Below, in pieces: positions 42,256-51,322 of a DNA stretch of 64,000 bases. Position numbers and translations under genes: made by a program. Numbering within the stretch: the stretch's first letter is position 1; every line of letters begins with the position of its first letter. The notes under the pieces are model-generated. The model worked only from the letters and a program-made list of their open reading frames with translations. It had not been told where the DNA came from and did not search any database. Origin of the DNA: DASPKX01 sp035627835 (GTDB taxonomy: Bacteria > Verrucomicrobiota > Verrucomicrobiia > Limisphaerales > SXQI01); NCBI GenBank assembly GCA_035627835.1, contig DASPKX010000014.1, positions 7,464-71,463 on the forward strand. Direction: 5' to 3'.

Positions 42256-44058
42256 CTATGCTTTGCGCGGCTGCGTCGGTTTCGCAGCGGCTGGCCCAGG
42301 TGTGCCGGGAGTCGGCTTATCCTTGGTGAGCTTCATTTGGGCGATTGATAACAAGTTCTGAACGGTCCAGTAAAGCGTTAAGCCCGCGGAGAAGTTGTAA
42401 AGGAACACCACAAACATCAGCGGCATGTACCGCATCATGTTCGCTTGCATCGGATCCATGCCTGGCGAAGGCGGAGTCAACCGGGCCTGCCAAAGCATGG
42501 TTGCACCCATCAATATGGGCATGATGTTAATTGGGAACCCCGCAATGACCGCGACTGTGTCGGCTTGCGAAAGATCGCATGCCCAGAGGAACTCAGCCCC
42601 ACGCAGTTCGATCGCGCTCTGGAGCATGGTGTAGAACCCAAAGAAGAATGGGAGCTGGATGAGAATTGGAAGGCAGCCGCCGATCGGGTTGATCTTATTC
42701 TCCCGCATGAACTCCATCATCTTCCGGTTCATCTTCTGCGGGTCATCCTTGTACTTCTCCTGGATGGCCTTCATCTGAGGCTGCATGGCGGACATGCGCT
42801 TCATGGAGCGGGTGCTCGCAGTTGTCAGGGGCCAGAATAGCAGCTTGATGATGATGGTGATCGCAATAATGGCCAGCGCGTAGGAGAGCCCGATATTGTG
42901 AAGCGCATTCATCGCCAACAGCAGGATCTTGGCGAACCAACCGAAGAAGCCGCCAAAGCCCATCACCAAATCGACATTGTGCGGCAGACGCGCCAGGGTT
43001 TGATACTCCTTGGGGCCTGCGTACACGCTGAACTCACGAGCGAGGGCCGAATTGGCCGGTATTTCTATGCCGGGATAAATAAAGCTTGTTTGGAAGCCGA
43101 AGGGATTGCGCGCAATGCGCGAATCGGTGGCAATCTGCGCGGCGGTGGGCTGAGGAAGCGGAGCACGAACTGCGGCAATCTGGGCGGGAAGTGACGCCGC
43201 CTGATTTGTGCCGCTCACGGGCACCGTGATTATGGTGAAGAACTGGTTGTAAACAGCGCCCCAGTAAACATTGCTGGCTCCGCCAAGGAATTCAGTTCGC
43301 GGAGTGCCTGGGAAGCAGCCTAAGGTTCTGTTGGCAAAGTACGGTTCGTTAATCGTCTCGGTTTTTGAGCCGTTATACCACTGCAGCCCGAGCTTGTCGG
43401 TTTCGTCATGCGAGCTGAGCGGAGTGGCGGTGCCAATTACCAGCCCGTGCGTGGGCACTTGCTGGATGTTCGCTGTGCGGTTCTCAAATCGAACCGTGGT
43501 CTGGAGTAGATAGTTCGTGCTAAGGCGGAAATCCTTAACGATGGCAACGCCGTTCGGGAGCTGCGAAGTCGCGCGGACGCCATTTCCTCCGAGTTTTTCG
43601 AGGCGATAGTTCGCATCCCGCTCGCCAACGACAGCGAATAAGGGCATCGGCGCGCCGGCATTCAACGACGCCTGGGCTGCTGATGCGGCATTGGTATCGT
43701 TGCAGACAACTGCGGCAGGATGCTTCTTGAGTTGCACTTCCTTAACGCCACCACCGCGGGAGGTGAACACGTACCGGGCGTCTGCGTCTTCCAGAACTAA
43801 TGTCTCCTCCGGGCCGGGGTTCGGCAGCGCGTTTGTGGCTGCGGTGGTAAGCGTGGCGCCAGCGTTAGTTTGAGCGGGGCCTAACGTCGCCTGAGCGTTG
43901 GTTCCCGCTGCAGCGTTCGTCACAGAATTCGTGGCCGAACTGAGGCTGTTCGTGGAGATCGGCGCCTTGGTCGGAGGGTAGAGCTTGTTCACCATCGGCC
44001 CCCAAAGCAGCATGAGGACAAAGGAAATAACGATGATGAGTATAGATTTGCGATCCAT
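42256..44058 (-). CDS. yidC: Membrane protein insertase YidC
   Basis: A 600-residue inner-membrane insertase and foldase that works with and without Sec. A first transmembrane helix (SILIIVISFVLMLLWGPM) precedes a large periplasmic beta domain (about 60-370). The last ~210 residues are the conserved Oxa1 domain: FWPLTTASTRSMKRM, then NPIGGCLPILIQLPFFFGFY, and helices to the end. A Pro-rich cytoplasmic tail ends at PTQPRKA. The linker after helix 1 is Asn/Thr/Ala-rich and probably disordered. It is 3 bases from yidD. Confidence 0.96.
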   Translation of the reverse strand: MDRKSILIIVISFVLMLLWGPMVNKLYPPTKAPISTNSLSSATNSVTNAAAGTNAQATLGPAQTNAGATLTTAATNALPNPGPEETLVLEDADARYVFTSRGGGVKEVQLKKHPAAVVCNDTNAASAAQASLNAGAPMPLFAVVGERDANYRLEKLGGNGVRATSQLPNGVAIVKDFRLSTNYLLQTTVRFENRTANIQQVPTHGLVIGTATPLSSHDETDKLGLQWYNGSKTETINEPYFANRTLGCFPGTPRTEFLGGASNVYWGAVYNQFFTIITVPVSGTNQAASLPAQIAAVRAPLPQPTAAQIATDSRIARNPFGFQTSFIYPGIEIPANSALAREFSVYAGPKEYQTLARLPHNVDLVMGFGGFFGWFAKILLLAMNALHNIGLSYALAIIAITIIIKLLFWPLTTASTRSMKRMSAMQPQMKAIQEKYKDDPQKMNRKMMEFMRENKINPIGGCLPILIQLPFFFGFYTMLQSAIELRGAEFLWACDLSQADTVAVIAGFPINIMPILMGATMLWQARLTPPSPGMDPMQANMMRYMPLMFVVFLYNFSAGLTLYWTVQNLLSIAQMKLTKDKPTPGTPGPAAAKPTQPRKA

Positions 44059-44061
44059 TGA

Positions 44062-44343
44062 TTAAATTGAGGAGGCAGAGCGCGCGGCGTGGGACAGATT
44101 GCAGCACGATCTTTTAGGTGAAGGCGGAGGAACGGGGTCGTGGCCCCAGCCGCCCCATGGGTGGCAGCGGGCCAGGCGTTTAAGCGCGAGCCAAGTCCCT
44201 CTCAAGGTGCCATGAGACTGCACAGCGTGGAGAGCGTATTCCGAGCAGGACGGAGTGTAGCGGCATCGGGCCAAGGGCCCGAAGATGACGTTTTTAGCGG
44301 GCGAGATCACCACTCTATAAAAGCGTATGGTGAAGAGCGCCAT
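44062..44343 (-). CDS. yidD: Membrane protein insertion efficiency factor YidD
   Basis: A 93-residue peripheral membrane protein that assists YidC-dependent insertion. The N-terminus FTIRFYRVVISPAKN is the amphipathic helix, followed by the conserved CRYTPSCSEYALHAVQSHG and RLARCHPWGGWGHDPVPP motif. I prefer the ATG at 44343, which gives the usual N-terminus; a GTG 6 codons upstream overlaps the rnpA stop. It lies in the conserved rnpA-yidD-yidC order. Confidence 0.93.
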   Translation of the reverse strand: MALFTIRFYRVVISPAKNVIFGPLARCRYTPSCSEYALHAVQSHGTLRGTWLALKRLARCHPWGGWGHDPVPPPSPKRSCCNLSHAARSASSI

Positions 44344-44357
44344 GTGCTTCCCCGGAT

Positions 44358-44735
44358 TCACTGCTCCTTTTTTTGAATGCCCGCGCGGTCCATGGCGCGA
44401 AGCAGGTCTCGCTCAACTTCCTGGCCGCTCTTCCCGTAAATCGAGCGGCGCGCCACTAGGACGACATCGGTCGGGCTGGGGAAGCGATCCTGATTTTTGC
44501 GAAAAGCTTCCCTAAGCAGGCGGCGAGCCCGAGAGCGAACGACTGCCGGGCCGATGTTTGCAGAAGTGACAACCCCGAGTCGGGGCCGTTTCTCGTTAGG
44601 GTTGCCGAGCCAATTCAAGACAAGGCAACCGTAAGCCAGCCGTTCCCCTTTTTCCTTCAAGTAAGTAAAGTCGCGCCTTCGCTGCAAACGCATGCTGCGC
44701 GGGAATTTCTGGCGAGCCTGGCGTTCGGGCGCCAT
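44358..44735 (-). CDS. rnpA: Ribonuclease P protein component
   Basis: A 125-residue basic protein that helps the RNase P RNA bind pre-tRNA. The conserved RNR-like box is AVVRSRARRLLREAFRKN (about 65-82), with the N-terminal MRLQRRRDFTYLKEKGER. I start at the ATG preceded by GGGAG at 9 bases; the TTG upstream would overlap rpmH. The neighbours rpmH and yidD confirm identity. Confidence 0.94.
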   Translation of the reverse strand: MAPERQARQKFPRSMRLQRRRDFTYLKEKGERLAYGCLVLNWLGNPNEKRPRLGVVTSANIGPAVVRSRARRLLREAFRKNQDRFPSPTDVVLVARRSIYGKSGQEVERDLLRAMDRAGIQKKEQ

Positions 44736-44749
44736 GGCGAGTCTCCCGA

Positions 44750-44887
44750 TCAAACCGGGGTGAGGCGCTTGCGCCCAACGCGGCGGCGATTGGCGAGAAT
44801 GGCCTTGCCGCTCTTGCTGCTGTTACGGTTAAGAAAACCGTGCTGGCGCTTGCGGCGAATTTTCGAGGGTTGATACTGGCGCTTCAT
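44750..44887 (-). CDS. rpmH: 50S ribosomal protein L34
   Basis: A 45-residue, Arg/Lys-rich protein too short for routine ORF lists. It reads MKRQYQPSKIRRKRQHGF, then LNRNSSKSGKAILANRRR, then VGRKRLTPV, the canonical L34 sequence. It ends 14 bases before the rnpA ATG. A sigma-70-type promoter lies about 60 bases upstream of it. Confidence 0.96.
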   Translation of the reverse strand: MKRQYQPSKIRRKRQHGFLNRNSSKSGKAILANRRRVGRKRLTPV

Positions 44888-44946
44888 AAAAATTGTCGTT
44901 TATTTTCTGCCCCAAAAGAAGCAGCCCCGCCTCAGCGGAGTGCGGG

Positions 44947-44974
44947 ATAATACTTCTGTCCCCCCCTAAGTCAA
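44947..44974 (-). promoter_or_regulatory. Sigma-70 promoter of the rpmH-rnpA-yidD-yidC-jag-uppS-nagA operon
   Basis: On the minus strand, TTGACT (-35, 44969-44974) and TATTAT (-10, 44947-44952) are separated by 16 bases containing a run of seven G. The start point would be near 44940, giving a leader of about 53 bases before rpmH. The rest of the 345-base gap up to 45232 holds no gene; it must carry the promoter of the divergent DUF892 gene, which I cannot place. Confidence 0.6.
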
Positions 44975-45232
44975 GGAATCCATTGCGGTGTCTGGAAACG
45001 AGGGGTCTGCGGCGCTAATTGGCTAACGTGCGGAATGAGTGGACGCAGACGATTAATGGTGAATAACTTGTGCTTGCGGGAGGGCAAACAAATCGTCTTC
45101 AACCGTCGGGAGTTCCCCTAAACAAAAGGCTTCCAAAGCACTGATTGCGCAAAGGGGCTTCCTGTTTGACCCTGCCCTACAGGTAACCACGTTCACTGGG
45201 TTTAACATTTCAAAATCAGAGAGGAGTTTTTT

Positions 45233-45862
45233 ATGAAATTGGAAACGCTGCGCGAGCTGTACATTGAGGAGCTTCGCGACATTTATGATGCCGAAAACCA
45301 ACTGGTCAAAGCTCTCCCGAAAATGGCCAAAGCCGCCACCAACGAGGAGCTGAGCGCGGCGTTTGAAGAGCACCTGGAGCAAACGGAGGCCCAGGTCGAG
45401 CGCTTGAACGAGATTTTTGAAATGCTTGAGGAGAAGCCTAAGGGTGGCAAATGCGAAGCCATGAAGGGGCTCCTCGAGGAAGCCAAGAAACTGATGGAGG
45501 AGGACGCCGACGCGGATGTGCTCGATGCTGCTATGATCGCGGCGGCCCAAAAGGTGGAGCATTATGAAATCGCCTCGTACGGCACACTCCGCACCTATGC
45601 TGAACAGTTGGAGCTTGATGAACAAGCTGACCTGCTCCAGGAGATCCTCGATGAGGAGAAGGATGCCGATGACAATTTAACGGAACTCGCCATGACCTGC
45701 ATCAACCTTGCCGCCGAAGGTGAAGAAGAGGAGGAGGAGGAAGACGAAGATGAGGAAGTAAGCGCCGAGGATGCCGAGGAGTCGGAAGAGGAAGAAGATG
45801 AAGAGGGTGAAGAAGATGAGGAGAAGGAAAAGGCTCAGGAGCCAACTCCGCGGAAACGTTAA
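45233..45862 (+). CDS. DUF892/YciE-type ferritin-like protein with a long acidic tail
   Basis: A 209-residue protein. Residues 1-160 are a ferritin-like four-helix bundle of the YciE/YciF (DUF892) family: TLRELYIEELRDIYDAENQL, EHLEQTEAQVERLNEIFEML and LDAAMIAAAQKVEHYEIASY with Glu and His in metal-site positions, then AEQLELDEQADLLQEIL. Family members are stress-induced in enterobacteria and their chemistry is unknown. The last ~45 residues are nearly all Glu/Asp (about 163-200) and end PTPRKR. The ATG is preceded by GAGGAG. The acidic tail is encoded by GAA/GAG/GAT runs and is unusual for the family. Confidence 0.9.
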   Translation: MKLETLRELYIEELRDIYDAENQLVKALPKMAKAATNEELSAAFEEHLEQTEAQVERLNEIFEMLEEKPKGGKCEAMKGLLEEAKKLMEEDADADVLDAAMIAAAQKVEHYEIASYGTLRTYAEQLELDEQADLLQEILDEEKDADDNLTELAMTCINLAAEGEEEEEEEDEDEEVSAEDAEESEEEEDEEGEEDEEKEKAQEPTPRKR

Positions 45863-45878
45863 TTAATATTTTTTTGAC

Positions 45879-45914
45879 GGCGCACAGGGCTAGTGGCCTT
45901 GTGCGCCTTTTTTT
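45879..45914 (+). terminator. Strong terminator after the DUF892 gene
   Basis: GGCGCACAGGGC / GGCCTTGTGCGCC forms a long stem around a TAGT loop and is followed by seven T. It ends 52 bases after the stop codon and rules out the upstream part of the next open frame as coding. Confidence 0.9.
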
Positions 45915-46102
45915 ACGACGCCGCGCAAACCACTGCGGGAAGCGATATCCCCCTGCCCTCCGCAATCTCGAAATCTATTCAATATTCCGCACCCCCGGCG
46001 AGTGTTTCAGGAGTCCCCTCACGCGCCCTTTCTCCACGCGGCGCTCAGTTTCCGGTGGTTCCCCTCATTGTGAGTGATGAGCAGTGGAGCGAATTTTGCG
46101 CA

Positions 46103-46597
46103 ATGATATCTGAGCCGCTCGCAACAACCGGAAGCCCCGGCTCCTCTGGGCAAATCGAAGCCGCGGAAACGCTGCACCGTTTGATCCAGACCTGCTATAT
46201 CGGAGAGGCTGAATTCAGAACAGCGGCCGCAGTCGTTGAGGATGATGTTATGCGACGGCTGTTCAACAGTTACTCACTTCAACGCGCCCGCTTTGCTGCG
46301 GAACTTCAGTCAGAGTTGGCCCGCTTGGCAGATGTCGAATTACGCCCCCTGCATCCGAGGCAGTCGAACCCAGGCGTCGCGGTTCGCGCCGATGAAGCTT
46401 TAAGAGCCTGTTGCCGGCATAGTGAGGCTTTGCTGGTGAAGTATGAGGAGGCGTTAAAAACGAAGCTCCCGAGGAGCGCTAGATTTTTAGCTTCCGCGCA
46501 GTTCGCTCTGGCGCGGCAAGCTCACGATCGAATCCAGGGCGTTTGCGCACGTTACTTAAACCCTGAGCATGACAACAGAACCATCCTCGCACATTGA
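46103..46597 (+). CDS. DUF2383-like four-helix-bundle protein
   Basis: A 164-residue protein if the ATG at 46103 is used; a GTG at 46070 is the alternative. Residues about 20-65 match the PA2169/DUF2383 pattern: LHRLIQTCYIGEAEFRTAA, then a second helix LFNSYSLQRARFAAELQSEL with the family's Q-R-x-x-F-x-x-E-L arrangement. The C-terminal half is a helical region with ACCRHSEALLVKYEEAL. The family is common in soil bacteria, often with other stress proteins; function unknown. The frame is open further upstream, but that part covers the preceding terminator. Confidence 0.65.
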   Translation: MISEPLATTGSPGSSGQIEAAETLHRLIQTCYIGEAEFRTAAAVVEDDVMRRLFNSYSLQRARFAAELQSELARLADVELRPLHPRQSNPGVAVRADEALRACCRHSEALLVKYEEALKTKLPRSARFLASAQFALARQAHDRIQGVCARYLNPEHDNRTILAH

Positions 46598-46700
46598 GAT
46601 CCGCTGCTTTGAAACGTGGGAGTTTCGCCCTCTGATTCAAGGGGCGAGCTGATCGTCCAAAATAGCTTCCCTCAGAGACCGGCTTTCGTAAGCTCCTGCC

Positions 46701-48113
46701 GTGAATTTGCGCAGGACGAAGATTATAGCGACGTTGGGGCCAGCAACCGAATCTCCGGAGCAGATCGGGCGGATGATCGACGCTGGCGTCAATATCTTCC
46801 GGCTCAACATGTCGCATGGCACTCACGATTGGGTCCGGCGAGTGGTCAGTGACATCCGCACGGTAGCCGAACAGCGGGCCCGCTTTGTGGGGATTCTTAT
46901 GGACACCCAAGGGCCTGCTATTCGCACGGGAGATCTGCCTGCCGCGCTCGACCTCCGCCCCGGACAGAAATTCACGCTCACTGTTCGCGGACATCAAAGC
47001 GAGGAACTGCACTCTGTTGATGTAAACTACGACAACCTGATCAACGACATCAGCGTTGGCGACGTGGTTCTCCTGGATAATGGCGAAATCCAGATGAAGG
47101 TGTTGGCCAAGTTTCAAAACCACATCGAATGCGAGGTTTTAACGCCTGGCAAACTGGGAAGTCGAAGGCACATCAACCTGCCCGGAGTGAAGGTTAGCCT
47201 CCCAGCCCTGACCGCGAAGGATTTAGCGGACATTGCGCTCGGTTTGGAGCTTCAGGTGGATTTTATCGCCCTATCTTTCGTTCGCGAAGCCAAAGACCTG
47301 CGGCAACTCAAAGCGGTTGTTGAGCACGCCAAAGTACGACCGCTGATCGTGGCCAAGATCGAAGATCAACAAGCGGTTCAAAACCTCAACGAGATCATCG
47401 ACGAAGCTGACGGGGTTATGGTGGCGCGCGGCGATTTAGGCATTGAGTGCCCTTACGAAGAGCTGCCGGTAATTCAGCGCAAGGCCGTGAAGACCTGCTT
47501 GCGTGTGGGCAAGCCAGTCATAGTGGCGACGCACATGCTGGAAAGCATGATCGATAATCCTCTTCCGACGCGCGCGGAAATCACAGATGTCGCGAACGCC
47601 GTGTTTGAGCAATCGGACGCAATCATGCTCAGCGGCGAAACGACCGTTGGCAAGTACCCGGTGAAGTGCGTGGAAGTGTTCGTCAAGATTTCTGAGCGCA
47701 TTGAGCGCAGCGGTGGCGCTGGTTACGCGGATCGGGCTGAGTTGCGCACACCACGCGAGAAGCTCGTTAAGAGCGCTGTCGTGATGGCGGATGAACTCCG
47801 GGCCAAGGCCATTGTAGTGTTCACATTACGGGGGAACATGGCCCGGCACGCTTCCTGGTTGCGCCCGCGGTTCTCGCCTATCATCGCGATCTGCCCCCAA
47901 CCTGTCACAGCTCGGCAACTCGCGCTCAACTGGGGCGTGACACCCGTAGTCATCCCTTTCCTGGAGAAGGATCCCGAAGCTAACATTAACCGCGCAATCA
48001 AGGCCCTTGTGGACCAGAAGATCGTGAGCAAAGGCGACACAATTGTCATTGTGGGTTGGATTTCGGCAGGGGAAGAGATCGTGGACGCTGTGCAGATGCG
48101 CACGATCCGGTAA
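46701..48113 (+). CDS. pyk: Pyruvate kinase
   Basis: A 470-residue glycolytic enzyme converting phosphoenolpyruvate and ADP to pyruvate and ATP. Motifs are RRTKIIATLGPAT at the N-terminus, IFRLNMSHG, VAKIEDQQAVQNL with the catalytic Lys region, MVARGDLGIECPYEELP and LSGETTVGKYPV. The A/B/C-domain organisation is complete and of normal length. The GTG start places RRTKIIATLGP at the expected position. It stands alone between the DUF2383-like gene and the end of the nuo operon. No allosteric preference can be read. Confidence 0.96.
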   Translation: MNLRRTKIIATLGPATESPEQIGRMIDAGVNIFRLNMSHGTHDWVRRVVSDIRTVAEQRARFVGILMDTQGPAIRTGDLPAALDLRPGQKFTLTVRGHQSEELHSVDVNYDNLINDISVGDVVLLDNGEIQMKVLAKFQNHIECEVLTPGKLGSRRHINLPGVKVSLPALTAKDLADIALGLELQVDFIALSFVREAKDLRQLKAVVEHAKVRPLIVAKIEDQQAVQNLNEIIDEADGVMVARGDLGIECPYEELPVIQRKAVKTCLRVGKPVIVATHMLESMIDNPLPTRAEITDVANAVFEQSDAIMLSGETTVGKYPVKCVEVFVKISERIERSGGAGYADRAELRTPREKLVKSAVVMADELRAKAIVVFTLRGNMARHASWLRPRFSPIIAICPQPVTARQLALNWGVTPVVIPFLEKDPEANINRAIKALVDQKIVSKGDTIVIVGWISAGEEIVDAVQMRTIR

Positions 48114-48167
48114 ACCCCGATTCACTGACACTGCTCGCGCGCGGCCCTTTACCGCTTAAATTGCCGC

Positions 48168-48311
48168 ATGGACCAGCGAGAAGGAGAACATTCAGTGAAG
48201 CGCGGCGAATTCGAAGGCAAAGAGCCGCGCAAAAGCAAAGAGCTGCCCGGCGAGACACCGGCCGATCGCGGAGCCTGCACCAAAGAAAGCTCTGTCGAGG
48301 GAAGCGAGTAG
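48168..48311 (+). CDS. Possible 47-residue hydrophilic peptide (low confidence)
   Basis: An ATG-initiated frame in the pyk-nuoN gap encodes a highly charged peptide (starting MDQREGEHSVKRGEFEG) that ends 2 bases before the nuoN stop on the other strand. It has no recognisable domain and no convincing ribosome-binding site, and it may be chance. The rest of the gap (48114-48313) shows nothing else. Confidence 0.15.
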   Translation: MDQREGEHSVKRGEFEGKEPRKSKELPGETPADRGACTKESSVEGSE

Positions 48312-48313
48312 AG

Positions 48314-49759
48314 TTAGAGCTTCACCGACGCGATAGCCGCGTCAGCAGCTTTCACGATCGGATTCGGGAATACTCCGAGATAGAGCATGCCCACGATGCA
48401 AGCGTAAAGGAGCGCGACCATTGGGCCATTGATGCGGAGCGTCGATTCATCAGTTGCCTTGCCCCAGTACATGGCGTGCACCACCCCAAGGTAGTAGTAG
48501 AACGATATGACGATCCCAATCAGGGCTGCGCCAATCAGCCAAAAGTAAATCGGCTCTGCTGTTGCTCGTTCGATCACAGCGCGCAAGAGCAGGAACTTGC
48601 CGAAGAACCCCGCGAGCGGCGGAATGCCGGCCAGCGAGATCATTGCGAGCGCGAGCGTTGCAGCGAGCAATGGTGAGCGTTTATGGAGCCCAGCCACGAT
48701 GCTCACATCTTCATCATTGGCTTCGCGAGCAACCACCGAGATCACCGCGAAGGCGGCGAGGACGCTAAAGAGATATCCAGCAAGGTAGAAGAGGATCGCT
48801 GATGATCCGTGCTGGTTGCCTGCAGCAATGCCCAACAGGAGATAGCCGGCGTTCGCAATGGAGGAGTAACCGAGCAACCGCTTCAAGTTTCGCTGCGGAA
48901 TGGCGCAAAGGTTTCCGTAAAGGATCGTGATGGATCCAACGAGAATCATCAGCGGGCCCCATTTCGTGAACACACTGGGTGCGACCGTGTAGAGCATCCG
49001 AACGAGGATAGCGAAACCCGCAGTCTTTGAGCCGATAGCCAGGAAAGCAGTGCTTGGAGCGGGTGAACCTTGGTAAACGTCGGGCGTCCAGATCTGGAAT
49101 GGAAAAGCCGCAATTTTGAAGCTGATTCCGAAAAGCACCATCAGCAGGCCAACGAGAAATAAAGGCTTGGATAGCAGCGCTTCACCTTGACGGTATATTT
49201 CGGCGAAGTTGGTAGTGCTCGCGGAGCCAAAAACCAACGCAATGCCATAGACGGTGAACGCGGTGGAGAGCGCGCCCATAATCAGGTACTTCACTCCGGC
49301 TTCGAGCGAGACGAGGCGGTTTCGTTGGAAGCTCGTGAGGATATAAAACGTGATAGTGATCAGTTCGAGGGAGACAAAGACCATCACGAAGTCGTTCGCA
49401 GAAGCGGCGAACATCATTCCCGCGAGAGCAAACATGGAAAGCGAATAGAACTCCGACACGCCCACGGGGATGCGATCTGCAAAATCGGTGGCGATGATCA
49501 TCACGATGATTGCAGCCACCAGGAAGAAGCGTTTAAAAAACAAGGCGAGCCCATCCATGACGTAGGAATTATCGAAGGCGAGCTGTGACGCGCCGGTGTT
49601 AATGAAGAATGTGGCGGCCAGCACGCACCCAAGATAGCCAGCAGCAACATAACCGAGGCGGCGCTTATTGGCGGGCGAGGTCCAAAGATCGAGCATCAGC
49701 AGGATGAGGCCTCCTGCAATTACGGCGATTTCAAGGCTTATGGCCCAGGTGTTCGTCAT
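48314..49759 (-). CDS. nuoN: NADH-quinone oxidoreductase subunit N
   Basis: A 481-residue antiporter-like proton-pumping subunit with about 14 transmembrane helices and conserved blocks YLIMGALSTAFTVYG, FPFQIWTPDVYQGSP and LLGYSSIANAGY. I start at the ATG 4 bases after the nuoM stop; earlier start codons in the frame fall inside nuoM. It is the last gene of the complex I operon. Confidence 0.95.
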   Translation of the reverse strand: MTNTWAISLEIAVIAGGLILLMLDLWTSPANKRRLGYVAAGYLGCVLAATFFINTGASQLAFDNSYVMDGLALFFKRFFLVAAIIVMIIATDFADRIPVGVSEFYSLSMFALAGMMFAASANDFVMVFVSLELITITFYILTSFQRNRLVSLEAGVKYLIMGALSTAFTVYGIALVFGSASTTNFAEIYRQGEALLSKPLFLVGLLMVLFGISFKIAAFPFQIWTPDVYQGSPAPSTAFLAIGSKTAGFAILVRMLYTVAPSVFTKWGPLMILVGSITILYGNLCAIPQRNLKRLLGYSSIANAGYLLLGIAAGNQHGSSAILFYLAGYLFSVLAAFAVISVVAREANDEDVSIVAGLHKRSPLLAATLALAMISLAGIPPLAGFFGKFLLLRAVIERATAEPIYFWLIGAALIGIVISFYYYLGVVHAMYWGKATDESTLRINGPMVALLYACIVGMLYLGVFPNPIVKAADAAIASVKL

Positions 49760-49763
49760 GGAA

Positions 49764-51317
49764 TTAAGGTTGGGCAACGACAGTGAAGCGAGTGCCCGCT
49801 GGAGCGGAACTTTCGGCGGTGCGGAGGTTCGGAGACTTTTGGCCGGTAGTGAGCTGCACTATTTTTTCCGCGCTCGGCGCAATTCGATCGGTCAGCAAGC
49901 GAGGGACGCAGCCGAAAATAAGCAACCCGGCAACCAGGAGCGCAAAGGGAAGCTTACGCCATAAGCCAGGTGCATCCTGCAGATTGTTACCTAGCTCGAC
50001 CATTGGGCCGTGCATCGCTGAGCGCGCGAGACCGAGCATATAGACCGCTGCGATAACCAAAGCCCCCCACGCGGCCAGAGTCGTCACAACAGGGTGGGCT
50101 TTCCATGCACCGAACATGGCCATCGCTTCACCTACGAAGTTTGCGAATGCAGGCAGCCCGCACCCGGCCATCACCATCATGATTGTCACGGTGCCCATGA
50201 AAGGCAGACGACGCAGGAAGCCGCCATAGGAATCCAGGTTGAGTGTGCCCGTTTGCTGGTAAAGATATCCGCTAATGGCAAAACTGAGCGCCGCAAGCAA
50301 CCCGTGCGCGATCATCACCACCACAGCCCCAGTGATCCCAATGAGTGTGAGGCTGGCGATTCCAAGAAAAACGAAGCCCATGTGCGCGACGCTCGAGTTG
50401 CCAATGAGCAGATTAAGATTGCGCTGCTGCATCGCAACCAAGCCGGAGAAAAGGATATTGCCGAGGCAGAGCACGGCAAGGATTTGCATCCAACTCTGCG
50501 CGCCCTCGGGCAACATGGGAAGCGCCACGCGAATCAGGCCGTAAAGGCCGAACTTCTTCAGCACGCCTGCGTGAAGCATTGCCGTTGCGGCGGGAGCCGC
50601 GCCATAACCTAAGGGAGCCCAGGTGTGGAATGGCCACAGAGAGACCAGGATGCCAAATCCAAACAGCAGAATGGGGAAGATGAGTTGCTGCAGGTTGCTC
50701 GACAGCGGGCGAGCGCTTAAAGCAGCCGTAAGTTCAGGGATGCTGAACGTGTTCGCGCCCGAAGCGACGTACAGCGCAATCAGCCCAATCAGTGTCAGCA
50801 GCGCTCCGGCCGTTAGATAGAGGGTGATGTTGTAAGCAGCGTAATTCTTGTTCTCTCCCCTGCCCCACACGCCAATCATGATGAAGGTTGGGATCAGCGC
50901 GAGTTCGTGAAAGAAATAGAGAAAGAACAGATCCAACGAAGCAAACGCCCCGAGAATGCCGCCGATCATTACCATCAGCAGCAGGTAGAACTCTTTCTGC
51001 CGATCTTTGATGTCCCATGAGATAGCCGTGGCAGCAAACGCGACGATGGTTCCCAGAAGAACAAGCCCAACATTAATGCCGTCCACACCGACATAATAGG
51101 AGATGCCGAGCGATTCCACCCAGGGAACCCGTTGCGCAAACTGGAATCCCGTTCCGCCGGGCACAAACGCGGCGAACATGGCCACACCTAGCACGAGCGA
51201 GATGAGGCTCGCGGTCACCGACACAATGCGAATGACGAAGCGGTAGTTGCGCGGGATCAGCGCAATCAGCAACGCCGCCACCAAAGGCGCTCCGAGTATG
51301 TATGTGAGAATCGACAT
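49764..51317 (-). CDS. nuoM: NADH-quinone oxidoreductase subunit M
   Basis: A 517-residue antiporter-like proton-pumping subunit. Characteristic blocks include SLDLFFLYFFHELALIPTF (with a conserved membrane Glu), LWPFHTWAPLGYGAAPAATA and LLIGNSSVAHMGF. The ATG chosen is 5 bases after nuoL; the longer open frame runs inside nuoL. About 14 transmembrane helices are predicted by hydrophobicity. Confidence 0.96.
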   Translation of the reverse strand: MSILTYILGAPLVAALLIALIPRNYRFVIRIVSVTASLISLVLGVAMFAAFVPGGTGFQFAQRVPWVESLGISYYVGVDGINVGLVLLGTIVAFAATAISWDIKDRQKEFYLLLMVMIGGILGAFASLDLFFLYFFHELALIPTFIMIGVWGRGENKNYAAYNITLYLTAGALLTLIGLIALYVASGANTFSIPELTAALSARPLSSNLQQLIFPILLFGFGILVSLWPFHTWAPLGYGAAPAATAMLHAGVLKKFGLYGLIRVALPMLPEGAQSWMQILAVLCLGNILFSGLVAMQQRNLNLLIGNSSVAHMGFVFLGIASLTLIGITGAVVVMIAHGLLAALSFAISGYLYQQTGTLNLDSYGGFLRRLPFMGTVTIMMVMAGCGLPAFANFVGEAMAMFGAWKAHPVVTTLAAWGALVIAAVYMLGLARSAMHGPMVELGNNLQDAPGLWRKLPFALLVAGLLIFGCVPRLLTDRIAPSAEKIVQLTTGQKSPNLRTAESSAPAGTRFTVVAQP

Positions 51318-51322
51318 GGTGG

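Noticed and set aside
45730..45835. GAA/GAG/GAT run as a possible microsatellite
   Set aside because: It is in frame and encodes a continuous acidic tail ending in a basic stop-proximal segment, so it reads as coding.
45893..46102. Upstream extension of the DUF2383-like protein
   Set aside because: It begins inside the terminator of the DUF892 gene and lacks domain character.
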